DNA from: Kiritimatiellia bacterium
GTDB lineage: Bacteria > Verrucomicrobiota > Kiritimatiellia > RFP12 > UBA1067
Direction of reading: 5' to 3'
DNA: 43,928 nt
NCBI GenBank assembly: GCA_017406465.1
Contig: JAFQYM010000003.1
Location: 1 to 43,928 of the forward strand
The notes below the pieces were generated by a model that saw only the letters and a program-made list of their open reading frames with translations, did not search any database and was not told the origin of the DNA. The first letter of the stretch is position 1; each line of letters starts with the position of its first letter. The translations under genes were made by a program, and so were the position numbers. Shown here piece after piece: positions 41,671 to 43,928 of this stretch.

Positions 41671-42990
41671 GTGAAAAGAGATGTAGAAATTGAGTTTTCT
41701 CGCTGGAAGGAGAGAGGAAATCGTAAACCTCTTGTCTTGATGGGAGCAAGACAGGTTGGGAAAACCTGGCTTATGGAGAATTTTGGGCGGAAAAACTTTG
41801 CAAAAGTCCATTTCTTCGATTTTGCGGCTATGCCTGATTTGGCGACGATCTTTCAAGGAACAAAGAACCCTGATGAGATTTTACCCAAGCTTGAGATCGT
41901 TGCAGGCTCAAAGATAGACAGACAGAATGATGTCTTGGTTTTGGACGAGATACAGGATTGCGGCAACGCGCTTAATTCGCTCAAGTATTTCTATGAGAAG
42001 TGCCCAGAACTCGCGGTCATGGCTGCTGGGAGTCTACTTGGCGTCAATCTCAAGAAAAAGAAGTATGGACGAATCGAGCCGCCGAAGTCCTATCCGGTTG
42101 GGAAGGTGGAAATAGTCGATGTCGAGCCAGTGTCATTTCCGGAGTTTCTTTGCGAGAAGGACAATGCGCTTTGGGAGTATTACATGTCCATCCGCGGAGA
42201 CGACCCGCTGCCAGAGATATTTCACCGGCGGCTTTGGGACATGTACAGCATATACCTTACTGTCGGCGGCATGCCGGAGGTCGTGGCGAGCCATCTCTCG
42301 GAAGGCGACCCCGCACGAGTGCGCAAGTTACAGCAGGACCTCGTCCAGCTCTACGAGAACGACATTGTGAAGTATAACGGCGAGATAGACGCGGCGAAGA
42401 TTCTTGCCGTGCTCAGATCCGTCGTTCCGCAGCTAGCAAAGGAGAACAGCAAGTTCATCTACGGTGCGCTGCGCGAAGGAGCGCGTGGGCGCGGATACGA
42501 AGAGGCCATCGAATGGCTTGTGTCGGCGCGAATGGTGAGGCGTGTACACAATCTCGACGCAATCGAGTATCCGCTTTCTGCGCATGATATAAGAAATGCG
42601 TTCAAGCTCTATCTCAACGACATCGGCATGCTCAAGGTTGTGGCTGGAATTACAGACGAGTCGCTTATGTTGGACAGGGATTTTCCGTTCAAGGGGCGCT
42701 TCGTCGAAAACTATGTTTTGCAGCAGCTGTCCCGGAGCGCCGTCGGTCCGGTGCATTATTGGGCAGAGCGAGCCGACAGGGAAATAGATTTCGTTCTCCA
42801 GCACGGAGACAACGCCGTGCCTGTGGAAGTCAAGGCCGGCGGCGACAAACGTGCATCGTCCTTCAAGGGCTATGTCAATTCCAAGAAACCGAAGTTTGCA
42901 ATTCGGTTTTCCGAGCGCAACCTCAAGAAGGATGGAGCCTTCGTGAACATTCCGCTGTATCTGGCGCCGCGGTTCGCAAAGTGCTTTTGA
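41671..42990 (+). CDS. ATP-binding protein, AAA_14 plus DUF4143 (second copy)
   Basis: A 439-aa protein of the same family as that at 2680. Walker A is GARQVGKT (25-32), Walker B VLVLDEIQDC, then MAAGSLLGV. The DUF4143 part has YLTVGGMPEVVASH and the nuclease-like pair EIDFVLQHGD and VPVEVKAGGDKRA. It starts at GTG. It shares only the family pattern with ATPase 1, so it is not a recent duplicate. It is bracketed by the 121-bp repeats and has its own promoter. Function unknown; not linked to secretion by sequence. Confidence 0.88.
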   Translation: MKRDVEIEFSRWKERGNRKPLVLMGARQVGKTWLMENFGRKNFAKVHFFDFAAMPDLATIFQGTKNPDEILPKLEIVAGSKIDRQNDVLVLDEIQDCGNALNSLKYFYEKCPELAVMAAGSLLGVNLKKKKYGRIEPPKSYPVGKVEIVDVEPVSFPEFLCEKDNALWEYYMSIRGDDPLPEIFHRRLWDMYSIYLTVGGMPEVVASHLSEGDPARVRKLQQDLVQLYENDIVKYNGEIDAAKILAVLRSVVPQLAKENSKFIYGALREGARGRGYEEAIEWLVSARMVRRVHNLDAIEYPLSAHDIRNAFKLYLNDIGMLKVVAGITDESLMLDRDFPFKGRFVENYVLQQLSRSAVGPVHYWAERADREIDFVLQHGDNAVPVEVKAGGDKRASSFKGYVNSKKPKFAIRFSERNLKKDGAFVNIPLYLAPRFAKCF

Positions 42991-43013
42991 TGCTTAAAAA
43001 AGGTCTTTCGTGT

Positions 43014-43134
43014 GGAGAGTCCCCGCGAAACCGTTGTAATTTTTAATTCGCTCGGCGGTGGCCGAATGCTCCTCCTCGCGAAACCTCGGCGAATACGCCG
43101 TATCAGCTCGCTCGGACATTCGCTCCACCGCCTC
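43014..43134. repeat. 121-bp direct repeat, right copy
   Basis: Matches 41401-41521 at 120 of 121 positions. Similarity fades quickly on both sides. Confidence 0.9.
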
Positions 43135-43233
43135 GCTTACCCTCCGATCTTCCGCTGTTGCGCGTTTTTCTTCGTAGCCCTTGCGCTCGCCGACGTTCCG
43201 TCAGCTCGCTTAACCTTGTCCGCGGCAAAGCCG

Positions 43234-43255
43234 CCGCGGTTTCGCCGCGGTTTTT
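43234..43255 (+). terminator. Intrinsic terminator
   Basis: CCGCGG, loop TTTCG, CCGCGG, then TTTTT. It follows ATPase 2 and the right 121-bp repeat and precedes the next gene. The GCGGCAAAGCCGC hairpin just before may add to it. Confidence 0.65.
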
Positions 43256-43349
43256 GCTTGTCTAAGGGGTCATTTTCCCGCCGCAAAAATTTTTTACGAT
43301 TTAAGATTAGATTTAAGATTCGTTTGGTATAATGGTTGCGAACTCGGCG

Positions 43350-43460
43350 ATGGACAGTAAAAGTTTTAGCCGTGTAGCCACCTTCGCCAAGGCTTCTGCC
43401 TCCGCCAAGGCTACGGCGGACGAGACGGCGGCCGAGGAACATGTAGAACGGGTCGATTGA
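43350..43460 (+). CDS. 36-aa ORF made largely of repeat sequence
   Basis: ATG at 43350 to TGA at 43458-43460, overlapping the next ATG (TGATG). The peptide (MDSKSFSRVATFAKASASAK, then TADETAAEE) is encoded by a GCCTCCGCCAAGGCTACGGC-type repeat. It may be a translated repeat that couples translation to the next gene rather than a protein with a function. Confidence 0.3.
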   Translation: MDSKSFSRVATFAKASASAKATADETAAEEHVERVD

Positions 43461-43928
43461 TGAAAGAAAGTCGAAAGGTTTATGGCTGGCTGGCGCTCCT
43501 GGCCTTTGCTCTTTTCGCGCTCTCTGCCTTTGCTGGACAGCGGGTAGTTGTGCCGCAGTTGCCGACACCTGTGCGGCCGCTTGCCGAGGTTGAGACGAAT
43601 GTAGTGTTCTCCACGGGAGCTGCGACAGACAACAAATGGACGCTGACGATTGAGCGCGACGCGACAAGCAACAGCGTTGAGGTCGTGTTTGGATATGACG
43701 CGAACGAGGACGGCGTACTTGGAATTGAAGAAGGGGAGTTGTCTATTGGCTGGGATTGCGGGGAGTGGTTCTGGCGCGACAGGTGCTCAAACGCGGCATG
43801 CCGCGTCGAGGGAACTGCCCAGCGTCTCGATATGACGCTTTACCTCAACCGAGGCCGCGCGGCGAGGTCGCTGGCATCCTCTGTGTTTCCGCCTGTCGTG
43901 TCGCCTACATGCTTCAACCCCGACTGGA
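43460..43928 (+). CDS. Exported protein, 3' end outside the window
   Basis: The frame is open from the ATG to the window end (at least 156 residues). It starts with a clear signal peptide (VYGWLALLAFALFALSAFA, then GQRVVVPQ). The mature part is beta-rich with a VFGYDANEDGVLGIEEGELS segment and several cysteines (WDCGEWFWRDRC, CRVEG). Family not recognised. It probably acts outside the inner membrane. It is separated from the T3SS island by the terminator at 43234. Confidence 0.7.
   Translation, partial: MKESRKVYGWLALLAFALFALSAFAGQRVVVPQLPTPVRPLAEVETNVVFSTGAATDNKWTLTIERDATSNSVEVVFGYDANEDGVLGIEEGELSIGWDCGEWFWRDRCSNAACRVEGTAQRLDMTLYLNRGRAARSLASSVFPPVVSPTCFNPDW

Larger units (their letters stand above)
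42991..43349. other. Gene-free stretch: repeat, terminator, promoter-like site
   Basis: No gene is seen in these 359 bases. They hold the right copy of the 121-bp repeat, a terminator (43234-43255), two ATTTAAGATT units (43299-43320) and a TATAAT (43328-43333) without a clear -35 partner. Confidence 0.5.

Noticed and set aside
43012..43332. 106-codon frame over the right 121-bp repeat
   Set aside because: The same peptide is open at the left copy only because the DNA is repeated; no start signal and it runs through the terminator.

Overview
The window carries a complete-looking, Ysc-type (virulence-type, non-flagellar) type III secretion system (T3SS) with its own sigma factor and a downstream island of very large secreted-effector candidates. 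Base composition is GC-rich. The content (Ysc-like T3SS, XylR-type regulator with a LacI-like sensor, DUF4143 ATPases, short repeat families read inside and between genes) suggests a host-associated Verrucomicrobiota / Kiritimatiellae / Lentisphaeria-like bacterium. That is an inference from gene content only; there is no rRNA or other marker gene here.

Layout. 1-5315: accessory flank with a class A acid phosphatase, a XylR-like regulator, a DUF4143 ATPase and, facing the T3SS, an effector-like protein ending in one AraC-type helix-turn-helix. 5570-28295: T3SS operon, all on the + strand, mostly with overlapping start/stop codons: chaperone, sctC, AIM24-like gene, sctW, SycN-like chaperone, sctX, sctV, sctD, sctE, sctF, sctG, sctI, sctJ, TPR chaperone, sctK, sctL, sctN, sctO, sctP, sctQ, sctR, sctS, [inserted DUF4062/ATPase gene], sctT, sctU and an ECF sigma factor. 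The order follows Yersinia (yopN-tyeA-sycN-yscX-yscY-lcrD; yscD-E-F-G-H-I-J-K-L; yscN-O-P-Q-R-S-T-U), which supports the weaker calls. 28341-41393: a small protein, two CesT-type chaperones and four large proteins (559-1174 aa), two of them clear paralogues. 41394-43928: a second DUF4143 ATPase between 121-bp direct repeats, a terminator, and the start of an exported protein that runs off the window.

Main result. A promoter-like motif, GKAAC-N15-RYRTAKACR (best form GTAACC-N14-GTGTAKACA), occurs five times with exactly the same spacing: in front of the effector-like HTH protein (minus strand, 5371-5399), the T3SS operon (5467-5495), the small protein (28284-28312), the 1145-aa protein (29327-29355) and the 877-aa protein (35129-35157). 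The T3SS operon ends with an ECF sigma factor gene. The simplest model is that this sigma factor reads the five boxes, including the one driving its own operon, giving an hrp-like positive loop that co-expresses machine and cargo. The box also marks which uncharacterised genes belong to the system.

Other points: a 962-aa SctP ruler made mostly of about 23 [13 protein letters not shown] repeats; SctQ that stops early in its second SpoA domain; SctJ without a C-terminal membrane segment; SctU with NPTR in place of NPTH; interspersed-type repeats read in frame inside sctD and sctK; G8/G10 tracts in place of a Shine-Dalgarno sequence before two effector genes; and direct repeats around both DUF4143 ATPases. 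No translocon pore proteins (SctE/SctB translocators) or needle-tip protein were recognised in the window.
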